Positions 37,619-45,944 of a stretch of 64,000 nt of DNA are shown here, in pieces. Both the position numbers and the translations under genes were made by a program. The stretch covers positions 1 to 64,000 of the forward strand of contig NZ_BAJV01000005.1 in assembly GCF_000613885.1 (NCBI RefSeq). Direction: 5' to 3'. The notes under the pieces are model-generated. The model had not been told where the DNA came from. It did no database searches and saw only the letters and a list, made by a program, of their open reading frames with translations. Positions within the stretch are counted from its first letter, which is position 1, and each line of letters begins with the position of its first letter. This DNA comes from Asaia prunellae JCM 25354. Lineage in GTDB: Bacteria; Pseudomonadota; Alphaproteobacteria; Acetobacterales; Acetobacteraceae.

Positions 37619-38488
37619 ATGGGCTTATCGCTTCAGGAAGTCGAAAATGCGCTTGGCGCTATAGGTCAGTTTGATCGGGCAGCTCCGGTAACTTTGGGCG
37701 GTTTTGTATTCAGTGGGCCAGAGATACCCGATGAACTGATTATCGGAGGTCGTCAGATACTGGTCATACACCGCCTTCTCGGAGGCGGGAGGGTGATTGA
37801 CTCTGTAGGGAACGATCCTGCGAGACTGGTATTAACCGGGCGTTTTGTCGGACCGATGGCGACAGCTAGGGCGCGTCGTCTCGAAGCAATGCGCGAGGCG
37901 GCGGAAGTTCTGATTTTTTCACTTGCCGATCTGTCGGCGCGAGTGTGGATTGCTGAATTTTCGTGGTCCTATCAGGCGCGTGGTACAGTGTGTCCTTATC
38001 GCCTTGTTCTGGAGCGCGAAATCAGTCCCCCTGTGCAGAGGCCAGGGGTATCGGAAATGGTCGATCTTGATATGATTTCCGGCCTTTCCGCCATCTCGAC
38101 GATACTGGGGCAGATGACCGATTCAGGATGGATCGGGACAAACGTGATCGCTTCTGCCCTGGGGCAGATCATGCCGGTTGCCCAATGTCTGGGGGCAGGA
38201 GGCGCCGTTTCGCGCGCGCAGGATGCATTGGGAAAGGCAAGTTCATTGTGGCAGGCCACAGCGAATGTCACCCGTATGCCAACGGCAAGTGCAGCGATTG
38301 GTTCGGATCTCTCGCTTGCAGGGAGTAGTCTGTTGCAGGTAAGAAATGAGTCGGGCTTGGCGCTGGAAAAAGCGGAAATCACGAATACGGGTGATCTGGT
38401 TCTTGTCGCGCAGAATGCGGGAGCTGCGACCCTGAGTGTCGAGGCAGGAAGTTACGTTGGGCGGGTACAGGCTTTGATTGGTTCGTAA
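37619..38488 (+). CDS. DNA circularisation-type tail/baseplate protein (Mu gpN-like, tentative)
   Basis: A 289-residue protein starting at ATG 37619. Its N-terminal third (GGFVFSGPEIPDELIIGGRQ and VIDSVGNDPARLVLTGRFVG) recalls the N-terminal domain of phage DNA circularisation/gp53-like baseplate proteins. The C-terminus is Ala/Gly-rich and ends with a LysM-like SYVGRVQALIGS. In Mu-type tails this gene follows the tape measure and contributes to the baseplate hub. The frame is intact. Confidence 0.55.
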   Translation: MGLSLQEVENALGAIGQFDRAAPVTLGGFVFSGPEIPDELIIGGRQILVIHRLLGGGRVIDSVGNDPARLVLTGRFVGPMATARARRLEAMREAAEVLIFSLADLSARVWIAEFSWSYQARGTVCPYRLVLEREISPPVQRPGVSEMVDLDMISGLSAISTILGQMTDSGWIGTNVIASALGQIMPVAQCLGAGGAVSRAQDALGKASSLWQATANVTRMPTASAAIGSDLSLAGSSLLQVRNESGLALEKAEITNTGDLVLVAQNAGAATLSVEAGSYVGRVQALIGS

Positions 38489-38542
38489 TCTGCTGTTTGG
38501 CAAATCAGCCGGTCAGACAGAATTGCCTCAAGAGGAATGTGG

Positions 38543-39227
38543 ATGAACATACAGATCACGTCGGATGACATTTCTCTTTTTCATCTTGCCATGCATTATT
38601 TTAACGATGCCATGCAGTGGTGGTGCATCGCGAAAAAAAACGGGTTGACGGATCCCGACGATCACGCAGCATCGCTATCAGACGGCTTTCGATATCGCTT
38701 TCTCCCTGGCGCGTGATCATGGATATGAATGTCATGCTGTTGGCAAGACGATCAGTATTCATGCGCCTTATGCCATAGGTGAGGGGGATACGCGCGTTTT
38801 CTCTCCTGCTGGCGTCAGTCTCAGGAGTTTTCGTCGCGATCTCGGTCTTGTCCGGGACGTTGTGGTTGGAGTGCAATCGTGGGATTCACGTCAGAGATCC
38901 CGGAGCGAGATTTTCTTTGATGGCCGGAATTTCTCAGATCAGAGGCCGGCAGCCAATGCTGCGCTCTATACCTTCAGGGCGCCTGGATTGCGTATGGATG
39001 ATATCAGGCGCCTGGCCAGAGGGAAATATCGACGGATTGTCTCACACGCCACCGAGGCCTGTGTGACTTTTCCGGCCGTGACAGGATTGGCGCCGCGTCA
39101 TTTCATGTCCCTGGATGACGGGTTGCTTGATGGGGTCACAACCTTATCCATTGATGCTGTCACGCATGTTTTTGATCTCGTTCATGGCTATCGCCAGAAG
39201 GTGACGCTGCGGGATCGCGTATTCTGA
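38543..39227 (+). pseudogene. Remnant: LysM-like small protein joined to the C-terminal half of a baseplate hub (gpD-like)
   Basis: ATG 38543 (good AGAGGAA site) starts MNIQITSDDISLFHLAMHYF and has the typical WWCIAKKNGLTDP motif of small LysM-like tail proteins, but stops at 38716. From about 38649 another frame encodes the second half of a late-control/gpD hub: ITQHRYQTAFDIAFSLARDH, then AYAIGEGDT-like and GVQSWDSRQRSRSE segments to KVTLRDRVF, stop 39227. The rest of the small protein and about 160 N-terminal residues of the hub are missing, and the hub part lacks a start. The frame step is opposite (+1, or two losses) to the single losses elsewhere. I infer a deletion of roughly 0.6-0.7 kb. 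Assembly collapse is the alternative. Confidence 0.6.
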
Positions 39228-39239
39228 AGGAACAAGCCC

Positions 39240-39890
39240 ATGGATGGCTCTTCATGGGCTGCGGCCCATCAAACCCGTACGGCCCATGCTCTTCATGGAA
39301 TCGTATCGGCGGTGGATCCTGCCAATCATGCTGTCAAGGTACGTTTGCAGCCTGATAATATTGAAACCGGCTGGCTGCCCGATGCTGCTCTTACCCAGGT
39401 TGGTGATCTGCGTCTTTCCTGCCCGTGCGCGCCGGGCACACATGTCCTGCTGATGCCCGTGGAGGGGGATGGCGAGAATTACGTCATTATTGCAGTCGTG
39501 TTTGATGTTGTGGCCGGACCAGCTCTGTCTCCACAGACCGGCAAGGTTGCGCAGCCTGGTGAACTGCTGGTTCGGGCGGGGTGCGGAGCGCCTTCAGGGA
39601 AGTCGAATGTGAAGAGCGATCAGGGGGGCTGGTTACATCTGGGACGGGATGGCGTGTTCTTTGGGGCCAGCGAGATACGCTGCGCGCTGAGCGGATCAGC
39701 TATCGTATTCAAGGCGGGGTCAGTCACGATGACGCTCGATTCCGGAGGGTTGTCTGTTTCCGGTGCCGGTATCAAGGTAAAAGGGGGTGGAATTTCTGTA
39801 TCGGGAGGCGACGTCCGCACGGATACGAACAGTCTCGGCAGCCATGTACATCCCTATGTGAATGGTATGACCGGAAAGGCTGTGGGATGA
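39240..39890 (+). CDS. Baseplate assembly protein V / tail spike
   Basis: A 216-residue gpV-like protein. An N-terminal OB-fold (ALHGIVSAVDPANHAVKVRL to NYVIIAVVFD) precedes a beta-helical repeat region of glycine-rich strands (VTMTLDSGGLSVSGAGIKV). The C-terminus carries an HxH motif, SHVHPYV, like the iron-binding tip of P2-type spikes. It pierces the target membrane. The stop overlaps the next ATG as ATGA. Confidence 0.85.
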   Translation: MDGSSWAAAHQTRTAHALHGIVSAVDPANHAVKVRLQPDNIETGWLPDAALTQVGDLRLSCPCAPGTHVLLMPVEGDGENYVIIAVVFDVVAGPALSPQTGKVAQPGELLVRAGCGAPSGKSNVKSDQGGWLHLGRDGVFFGASEIRCALSGSAIVFKAGSVTMTLDSGGLSVSGAGIKVKGGGISVSGGDVRTDTNSLGSHVHPYVNGMTGKAVG

Positions 39891-40261
39891 CAGTTCTCTT
39901 TCATTATTTCGGCGAGGATCTGCAGCTCGACCAGGACGGGGCCTTGCGTATTGTCGAAGGAAAGCTGGCAACGCAGCAGAATATCCTGCGACGGCTTTGT
40001 ACCAATCCAAAAGCCTATCTCTGGCATGGTGATTATGGTGCCGGTCTCCCGGCCCGTATAGGGACACCGATCCGGGAAGCAGAAACACGGGGATTGATTG
40101 TCAGTCAGCTTTCTCTGGAGGCGACGATCAATCATGATCAGCCTGTAACAGTGACACTGACGCCCCTGGCGGTCAGCACTTATCGCTGCACGATTGCCTA
40201 TACCGAACGGGGCGAAGAGGGCAGGCAGATATTCACATTCAACCAGAGCAGCACGATCTGA
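39887..40261 (+). CDS. Baseplate wedge protein W (gp25-like)
   Basis: A 124-residue protein of the GPW/gp25 family: FGEDLQLDQDGALRIVEGKL at the N-terminus, then TQQNILRRLCTNPKAYLWHG, with the Pro-Gly turn and GTPIREAETRGLIVSQL. It joins the baseplate to the tube and initiates sheath assembly. ATG 39887 overlaps the gpV stop. Confidence 0.85.
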   Translation: MTVLFHYFGEDLQLDQDGALRIVEGKLATQQNILRRLCTNPKAYLWHGDYGAGLPARIGTPIREAETRGLIVSQLSLEATINHDQPVTVTLTPLAVSTYRCTIAYTERGEEGRQIFTFNQSSTI

Positions 40262-40300
40262 GCCAGACTTGGCTCCTGCCGGTGAGGCATCGGAAAGCCC

Positions 40301-41443
40301 ATGTCGTTTTCTTTGCGTTCTTTTTCGTCACTGGTGCAAAATGCTGTTGTGACTGCGCAGGCGCATTGTGCACAGAAATTCACACTTGATACTGGTACGC
40401 CGGGACGGGCGCTGATCGAGAGTGTCGCTGCGCTTGGTCTGTGGTTGCAATATTTACTGGTTCAGATTTTGTGTCGTACGAGGCTTGCTACCTCGGTTGG
40501 TGCCGATTGCGACAGTTTTGTAGGTGATTTCGGCATGACCAGATTGCCCGGAGTCAAGGCTCTGGGGTCGGTCACCATGACCTGTTTCTCTTATGGTGAT
40601 ATTTCCGCTGTTGTACGGCCAGGCGTGACTGTGCGCACGGCTTCAGCCATTACTTTTCAGGTCGTGACCGACACAGCTCATGAGTGTTGGTCGGCAGAGA
40701 CGGGGGGCTATGTGCGCCCGGCAGGAATGGCGTCACTGACTCTGCCTGTCGAGGCATTGGTGGAGGGTGTGCAGGGAAATGTCGCTATTGGCGCCATTTC
40801 CCTGATGGGCACATCAGTCGCAGGTATTGATATTGTCACCAATCACAAGCCTTTTGCCAATGGTTCAGATCAGGAGACAGATACGCAATTACGTGAGCGT
40901 TTTCCGCTCTGGCTGGCATCAAAGGCCACTGCCTCACGGGCAGCTGTAGAAAGTGCCATAGCTGAAACGCAGAATAATCTGAGTTTTGCGGTTTTTGACG
41001 GGCAGGAAGCCGATGGATCGCTCCGTCCAGGATATTTCACGGTGGTGGTGGATGATGGTAGCGAGTATGTGCCGGAGGCGGTACTGCAAAAAATTCATTA
41101 TCGTATCGAAGCGATAAAAGCTCTTGGCATAGGCTTTGCTGTTCAGCGTCCGGTAATGCTGACGGTGATGGTTGCAATGAAGGTGCTTATTGCGCCGGGC
41201 GCTGATGCGGAAGAGGCCAGAACGGCGCTTGTCAAAGCCATCAGCGCGGATATCACGTCAGTCCGGATCGGGGCGTCTTATCCGTTCAGCCGGCTTTCCT
41301 ATGTGGCTTATGTGGGGGCTGGCGTGTCCGTTCTGTCGGTGACGGATATCCTGCTCAATGGCAGCCAGAACGACATTCCTGCGCAAACCAGCCAGTCACT
41401 TTTCCCGGGCACGATTTCCGTTCAGGTCGTTCAGGAGGGGTAA
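40301..41443 (+). CDS. Baseplate wedge protein J
   Basis: A 380-residue gpJ-like protein. The first part contains GADCDSFVGDFGMTRLPGVKA-type sequence (here VGADCDSFVGDFGMTRLPG), a beta block (GVTVRTASAITFQVVTD) and DQETDTQLRERFPLWLASK, the conserved wedge motif, then a C-terminal YVAYVGAGVSVLSVTDILLN. Its frame is intact and the stop overlaps the next ATG (TAATG). It forms the baseplate periphery. Confidence 0.88.
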   Translation: MSFSLRSFSSLVQNAVVTAQAHCAQKFTLDTGTPGRALIESVAALGLWLQYLLVQILCRTRLATSVGADCDSFVGDFGMTRLPGVKALGSVTMTCFSYGDISAVVRPGVTVRTASAITFQVVTDTAHECWSAETGGYVRPAGMASLTLPVEALVEGVQGNVAIGAISLMGTSVAGIDIVTNHKPFANGSDQETDTQLRERFPLWLASKATASRAAVESAIAETQNNLSFAVFDGQEADGSLRPGYFTVVVDDGSEYVPEAVLQKIHYRIEAIKALGIGFAVQRPVMLTVMVAMKVLIAPGADAEEARTALVKAISADITSVRIGASYPFSRLSYVAYVGAGVSVLSVTDILLNGSQNDIPAQTSQSLFPGTISVQVVQEG

Positions 41444-42678
41444 TGCCAAAATTCAACAATTACTTTCATATTCCTTCTGTTGCAGGTCCGGAAGTTCTCG
41501 TCATTGCGACACCGGATGGTGTGGAGACTCTCAATGCGACAGCGAGCCAGATTGCTGGAGCACCTGCCGACTCACCGCCAAGCGGTGAATTCTTTGCTGA
41601 AGAAGGAGCAAAGGTCAGCCGATATGGTGATCGGTTCTTTATTGGCGCCGCATCGGATTACCCTGCCGTCAATACGCGTGATGTAGAGCGTCAGGACTGG
41701 TTGTCTTCTCTTATGGCAACAACTTCGATCGGTCCGTGGGCGCTCGAAAATGCCCAGGCTGCCTCGCTCTCGCGGTTTGGTAACAGCGCCTTTGTCGCAG
41801 GGTCACGTACCTCGGATGCGATGAGATCGCATGACAAGCTCGGTCATGTTCCGAGTACGATTGGTATTGCATCATGGGGAGTTGCCGATGATACGACCAA
41901 TTCGACCCAGGCTACAGCTTATGCCTATTATGGCGAGGCCTGGCGCATGCCCGGGGTCAATTATCAGCCGAGTTTCGTCATGGAGCTGGAGGCGGTCAAT
42001 CTGGGTGGTCCAGCCTATGGCATGTCAACACCCTATCATCCAAATTGTGGCGGCGGCACTTATGCGATCCAGATAGGTGCCGGAGGAGGACAAACTGAAG
42101 GGACGGCTGACTGCGAAGCTGGGATTGTTTTCGTCAGTAATCCCGATTCATGGAAAACGGGCATCCTGTTCAGCAATACGGCCCTGGCCGGCACCAACGG
42201 AGATGATGGCGGCTACGCGACAGCAATTTCCATGGCACGAAGCCAGGGAATAGAATGGCGAACGCCGGAAACGCGTGAGCAGATACAGGGGCTCGATACA
42301 GGGGCCATGTTATTTTCGACGGTCTCGCAGACAGCGAAAGGGCAGCGCATCCAGTTTGATGATGATGGGCTTCTGGTTACGAACATGACAGGTAATCTGC
42401 TGTTTTCGATCTCTCCCAACAAATCGCCCACTAATACGCTGAACATTCAGGCAGGGAGCGGACTGGCTGCAGCTGGTCTCTATGTTCAGAAGGGCGAAAA
42501 CGGGTCGCCTAATCTGGGGCTCTATCCTGCCGATGGGGGTGAGATCCAGATGTCGTCCCCTGTGGCGAGTCTGGGCGGCATGGTGCCGCAAGAGGCGGAA
42601 GGCGGTTTCTTGCATCTCAATGTGAATGGCAGAGATTACCGTGTGCCGCTGTTTACGGCTGAGCAGGTCGGTGGCTAA
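41443..42678 (+). CDS. Tail appendage/fibre-like protein between J and I
   Basis: A 411-residue protein of unknown family. The N-terminus is a short collar (MPKFNNYFHIPSVAGPEVL) and the rest is glycine-, serine- and beta-rich without obvious helices (AYGMSTPYHPNCGGG, then a long stretch with NTLNIQAGSGLAAAGLYV), as in receptor-binding or fibre-shaft proteins. In most phages with this plan J is directly followed by I, so this extra gene is unusual. Both ends overlap neighbours (TAATG), showing that it belongs to the operon. Confidence 0.6.
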   Translation: MPKFNNYFHIPSVAGPEVLVIATPDGVETLNATASQIAGAPADSPPSGEFFAEEGAKVSRYGDRFFIGAASDYPAVNTRDVERQDWLSSLMATTSIGPWALENAQAASLSRFGNSAFVAGSRTSDAMRSHDKLGHVPSTIGIASWGVADDTTNSTQATAYAYYGEAWRMPGVNYQPSFVMELEAVNLGGPAYGMSTPYHPNCGGGTYAIQIGAGGGQTEGTADCEAGIVFVSNPDSWKTGILFSNTALAGTNGDDGGYATAISMARSQGIEWRTPETREQIQGLDTGAMLFSTVSQTAKGQRIQFDDDGLLVTNMTGNLLFSISPNKSPTNTLNIQAGSGLAAAGLYVQKGENGSPNLGLYPADGGEIQMSSPVASLGGMVPQEAEGGFLHLNVNGRDYRVPLFTAEQVGG

Positions 42679-43337
42679 TGGCCGTTCTGAGAGATCGCGA
42701 TGTGTCGAGCCTGCAGGCAACAGATCGCAAGACACTGTATGATACCGGCATTGCCTCTGGCACGGCCAGGGATTTCGCCAGACGCCTGCGGCTTTTGCTG
42801 CCTGCCGGCTGGTTTCCTGCCTATCGTGGAGATGAGGCAGAGGATGCGCCCATTCTGCAAGCATTGCTGACCGGGTTCGGATCTGTGTTGGCTTCAACCT
42901 GGACCCAGATAAATTCTGTACGCAAGCAGACGCGTTTTGGTACGACGGAGGCGGTTTTTCTGGATATGACTGCGGCTGATTTTTTTGGCCCTTCAGGCAT
43001 GCCTCGACTCAGGCAGGAAAAAGACTCTCATTTTCGCAAGCGTATGGTGCGTTCTTTGGGGGCTTCACTGAATACACGCACAGCCATTTCCGAAATCGTA
43101 CACCAGCTTTCCGGTGCAGCACCACGGATTATCGAGCCCGGGACAGTACATGATTGTGGAGCCTGGCGATATGTCGGCGGTTATGGGGCTGCTCGCAGCC
43201 GCTACGGCACGCGTCCAGGAGGGCAGTTTTTTCTTGAGGTCTACCCGAAGCTTCCGGCCGAACCGCGTGTCCTGCACGCAGCGCTCAGGGGAACGAAGGC
43301 CGCGGATGTGATTGCATGGGTAAGGATGCAAACGTGA
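42678..43337 (+). CDS. Baseplate protein I
   Basis: A 219-residue protein of the P2 gpI/YmfQ type. It has the late motif PAYRGDEAEDAPILQALLTG and the Asp/Pro/Gly-rich VFLDMTAADFFGPSG, followed by HFRKRMVRSLGASLNTRTAI. It forms the wedge tip that carries the tail fibres. The frame is intact and coupled to both neighbours. Confidence 0.8.
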   Translation: MAVLRDRDVSSLQATDRKTLYDTGIASGTARDFARRLRLLLPAGWFPAYRGDEAEDAPILQALLTGFGSVLASTWTQINSVRKQTRFGTTEAVFLDMTAADFFGPSGMPRLRQEKDSHFRKRMVRSLGASLNTRTAISEIVHQLSGAAPRIIEPGTVHDCGAWRYVGGYGAARSRYGTRPGGQFFLEVYPKLPAEPRVLHAALRGTKAADVIAWVRMQT

Positions 43338-44595
43338 TGGATCGTCCGATCATATATGCGGGTGCTGTCCCGTTCGATACGGACCTGCTTCGTCTTGGTC
43401 GCTATGCGAAAGAGGAATTGGGACGTTTTGCAGAAATGCTTGTGGGTAGTCAGACCGTTATGGCATCGGGGCTTGTCTGCCTGCCTTCTGACAGCGATAT
43501 GACGGTCATGATCGGACGCGGGACGATTATGGCGCCGGATGCACTCGATGCTACCCGTATTGGAGGCGTGTCAGCAGGGCTCGATGCCGATACGACGATA
43601 ACACAAACCCTGTTCTACAATGATGTAGCACAATCTGTGCGCATACCTTTTGCCGGTGCGGATATCACCGTTTACGCGGTCTGTTCTGCTCAGGATGATA
43701 TGCCTGATATCCTGCCATTCTATAATGCGGAAGAACCGGACCAGACCATGGCTGGTCCGGATAACCGGGGCAAGGCACTTCCTACCCGCCGCACAGGGCG
43801 AATCAGATTTGTTGCAGCGCTGAACACACCTTCTGTTTCTGGTGCACTCGTCGTGCCGCTTTATGTCCTGAGCGTTCCGGTTGGGGCCAGCACATTGAGC
43901 GATATTGTTCCGCAGAAAAGTGATGTATTTCTTCCTGGCCTTCCTGAATTTGCAACGATGAGTTTTGCACAGCAGATCAGCCAGCCTCAGGCGCTTTGTT
44001 TGACCAATCAGATTCTGACCATACCTGTTTGGGCAAATCATGTTGAATTGCGGGTTATTGGCGGTGGTGGCGGTGGGGCATCGAGCACTGCTCTGACACC
44101 TGAGGCAGGATCTTTTTCGGGCGCTGGCGGGGGAGCCGGTGGCGATTGCTGGGGCGTTTATGCTGTCGAACCGTCCCGTAACGCCAATCTTTCAGTCACG
44201 GTGGGCTCTGGTGGCGCAACCGATCAGCGTGGTGGGCCGAGCTTCGTAACGTATGACGGGACGCCGTTTCTGACAGCCGATGGGGGTGGTCCGGGATATT
44301 TTGCGACAGCGCGGAATGCAACGGGAGGAGAAGGGGGGCGGTACAGGGGGGGGGGACGCTATGGAGCCAGACGGGTGGGGCCGGGAGCGATGGTCAGAAT
44401 GGCTCTATCGTTTTTGCCGGTAATGGTGCCGACGGGTCCTGGGGTGGCGGTGGCAAGGCCGGGTATCTTCTCGGTGCCAATGCCACGCGTTACGGGGCAG
44501 GCGGAGGCGGAGCATATTCCACCCGTATGGCTGGTCAGGCCGCAGCGGGAGGCCGCGGCTATCAGGGGCTCGTAATCTATCGCTTCCTTCACTGA
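43337..44595 (+). CDS. Tail fibre protein with glycine-rich tip, frame shifted at a G10 tract
   Basis: ATG 43337 (TGATG overlap with gpI) starts MDRPIIYAGAVPFDTDLLRL, a fibre N-terminus. The C-terminal third is a glycine-rich domain (RVIGGGGGGASS, GAGGGAGGDCWG, GSGGATDQRGG) like adhesin tips. At 44346-44355 there is a run of ten G. In the frame as read, the tail becomes Arg/Pro-rich and ends at 44575. In the next frame, with 11 or 8 G, it continues SDGQNGSIVFAGNGADGSWG and ends GGRGYQGLVIYRFLH at 44595, which is clearly the right glycine-rich end. Length is then about 420 residues. The tract may be phase variable or a sequencing loss. Confidence 0.8.
44346..44355 (+). repeat. G10 homopolymer in the tail-fibre tip
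   Basis: Ten consecutive G, the longest run I noticed in the window, within the receptor-binding tip. One more G (or two fewer) restores the long glycine-rich reading frame. Confidence 0.9.
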
Positions 44596-44615
44596 AGAGT
44601 GGGAAAACACAGGTC

Positions 44616-45944
44616 CTAGTTGAAAGGCTTGGGTGGTGGGGTATTGATCCATTCTGCATTCCTGTTGCGGAAATCATGGACATCGGCCGCTGTGACGGTG
44701 CTGCCGGAATTGCCCCAGCTCTGGCGGATGAATGTCACCACATCAGCGACCTCCTGATCGTTGAGTACATGACCGAAGCCGGGCATGGTCAAGGCTGAAG
44801 GGGCTTTTTGTGTCGGTACGACCGTGGCTCCACGCAGAACAATGAGGATCAGCGAACCTGGATCCTTGTCCATGAGTGTCGGATTGCCCGCCAGGGGCGG
44901 GAAAGCGGGGGCATAACCATGACCGTCAGTTCGGTGACAGGCTGCACACCTGTCGATATAGATTCTGGACCCGGCATTCGGAAGACGTCCCTCGCGAAGG
45001 GTCTGCGCTATTGCGGGATTGGCATGCCAGGGTTTTTCGTGCTTGCGGGCTGGCAATGATGTCTTGAGATAGCGCGCAATGGCATGCAGATCAGCAGTGC
45101 TGAGATATTGTGTGCCATGCTCTATGGCATCGCTCATGCCCCCGAAAGCCGATCCCTTTTTACTCCGGCCGGTGGCCAGAAACGCAACAATGTCATTTTC
45201 GCTCCAGCGGCCCAGCCCTGTGCGATCATCCTGCCGCAGATTGACAGGCGTCCAGCCGTCGACAGCCGCACCGCTCGAGAGGAAGGCGTCTCCTTCATCG
45301 CTTGAAAGCGCTTTTTCCTGCATTGTGAGCGCGCGCGGGGTATGGCAGGCACCGCAATGACCGGGTCCTTCGACCAGATACGCACCACGGGCGATCTCGT
45401 CTGAAGGAAAGTCCCGCTTGGCATTGGCCTGAGCTGCTTTTGGCGTCGGGGCGAAAGCCCATCGCCAGAGTGTCATGGGCCAGCGCATTGAAAGCGGCCA
45501 GTGAATGGCGTTGTCGGGTGCCGATCGGGCGATGGGTGCTACGCCATCATGGAAATAAATCCAGAGAGCATGAATATCGGCATCAGTCATGCGTGCGTAT
45601 GAAGGGAAAGGCATGGCCGGATAGAGAGGCTTGCCATTTTTGCCGATACCGCGCCTTAGGGCATTGGAGAAATCGGTTTCCGTATAGCTGCCGATGCCAT
45701 GCTGGATATCTGGTGTGATGTTGGGGGCATAAAGCGTGCCGATAGGCAACCTAAACGGATTACCTCCGCCATAGGGTGCGGTCGCATCATGCGTATGACA
45801 AGCGGAGCAGTCGGCTGCTGCTGCCAGATAGCGGCCTTTCTCGAGAAGATCCTTTTGTGAACTGGTCTGGGCACTTGCCTGCGTTGCAAGGATAAACCCG
45901 AACGCTGCGAGCAGTCTGAAGCCGGTTCTGGGGAAAGGCATCAT
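44616..45944 (-). CDS. Triheme cytochrome c subunit of membrane gluconate-type dehydrogenase
   Basis: The subunit passes electrons from the flavin subunit to ubiquinone. After a signal peptide (ATG 45944, GFRLLAAFGFILATQASAQ) there are three CxxCH haem sites: CSACH, CGACH and CAACH, in three cytochrome domains. The C-terminus lacks a strong membrane helix but ends amphipathically, as usual. The ATG overlaps the large-subunit stop. The order small-large-cytochrome is that of gluconate 2-dehydrogenase and 2-ketogluconate dehydrogenase of acetic acid bacteria. The exact sugar acid cannot be told. It is convergent with the phage-like element. Confidence 0.9.
   Translation of the reverse strand: MMPFPRTGFRLLAAFGFILATQASAQTSSQKDLLEKGRYLAAAADCSACHTHDATAPYGGGNPFRLPIGTLYAPNITPDIQHGIGSYTETDFSNALRRGIGKNGKPLYPAMPFPSYARMTDADIHALWIYFHDGVAPIARSAPDNAIHWPLSMRWPMTLWRWAFAPTPKAAQANAKRDFPSDEIARGAYLVEGPGHCGACHTPRALTMQEKALSSDEGDAFLSSGAAVDGWTPVNLRQDDRTGLGRWSENDIVAFLATGRSKKGSAFGGMSDAIEHGTQYLSTADLHAIARYLKTSLPARKHEKPWHANPAIAQTLREGRLPNAGSRIYIDRCAACHRTDGHGYAPAFPPLAGNPTLMDKDPGSLILIVLRGATVVPTQKAPSALTMPGFGHVLNDQEVADVVTFIRQSWGNSGSTVTAADVHDFRNRNAEWINTPPPKPFN

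Larger units (their letters stand above)
25255..44595. mobile_element. Compact contractile-tail phage-like element (prophage or GTA-like), about 19.3 kb
   Basis: One leftward repressor and about 20 rightward genes form a continuous module: early regulators, terminase, portal, scaffold, capsid, neck, sheath, tube, tail chaperone, baseplate, fibres. The gene order is that of a myovirus. Absent are integrase or transposase, replication, lysis, capsid protease, a conventional tape measure and recognisable att repeats. The right end stops 20 bp from the convergent dehydrogenase gene. It could be a defective prophage, a tail-particle locus retaining head genes, or a gene transfer agent. Boundaries are drawn at outer gene ends; the palindrome at 25006 may belong to it as well. 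Confidence 0.85.

Noticed and set aside
44596-44615. Right attachment site in the 20 bp between tail fibre and cytochrome gene
   Set aside because: No matching repeat seen in 24788-25254; too short to judge further by eye.
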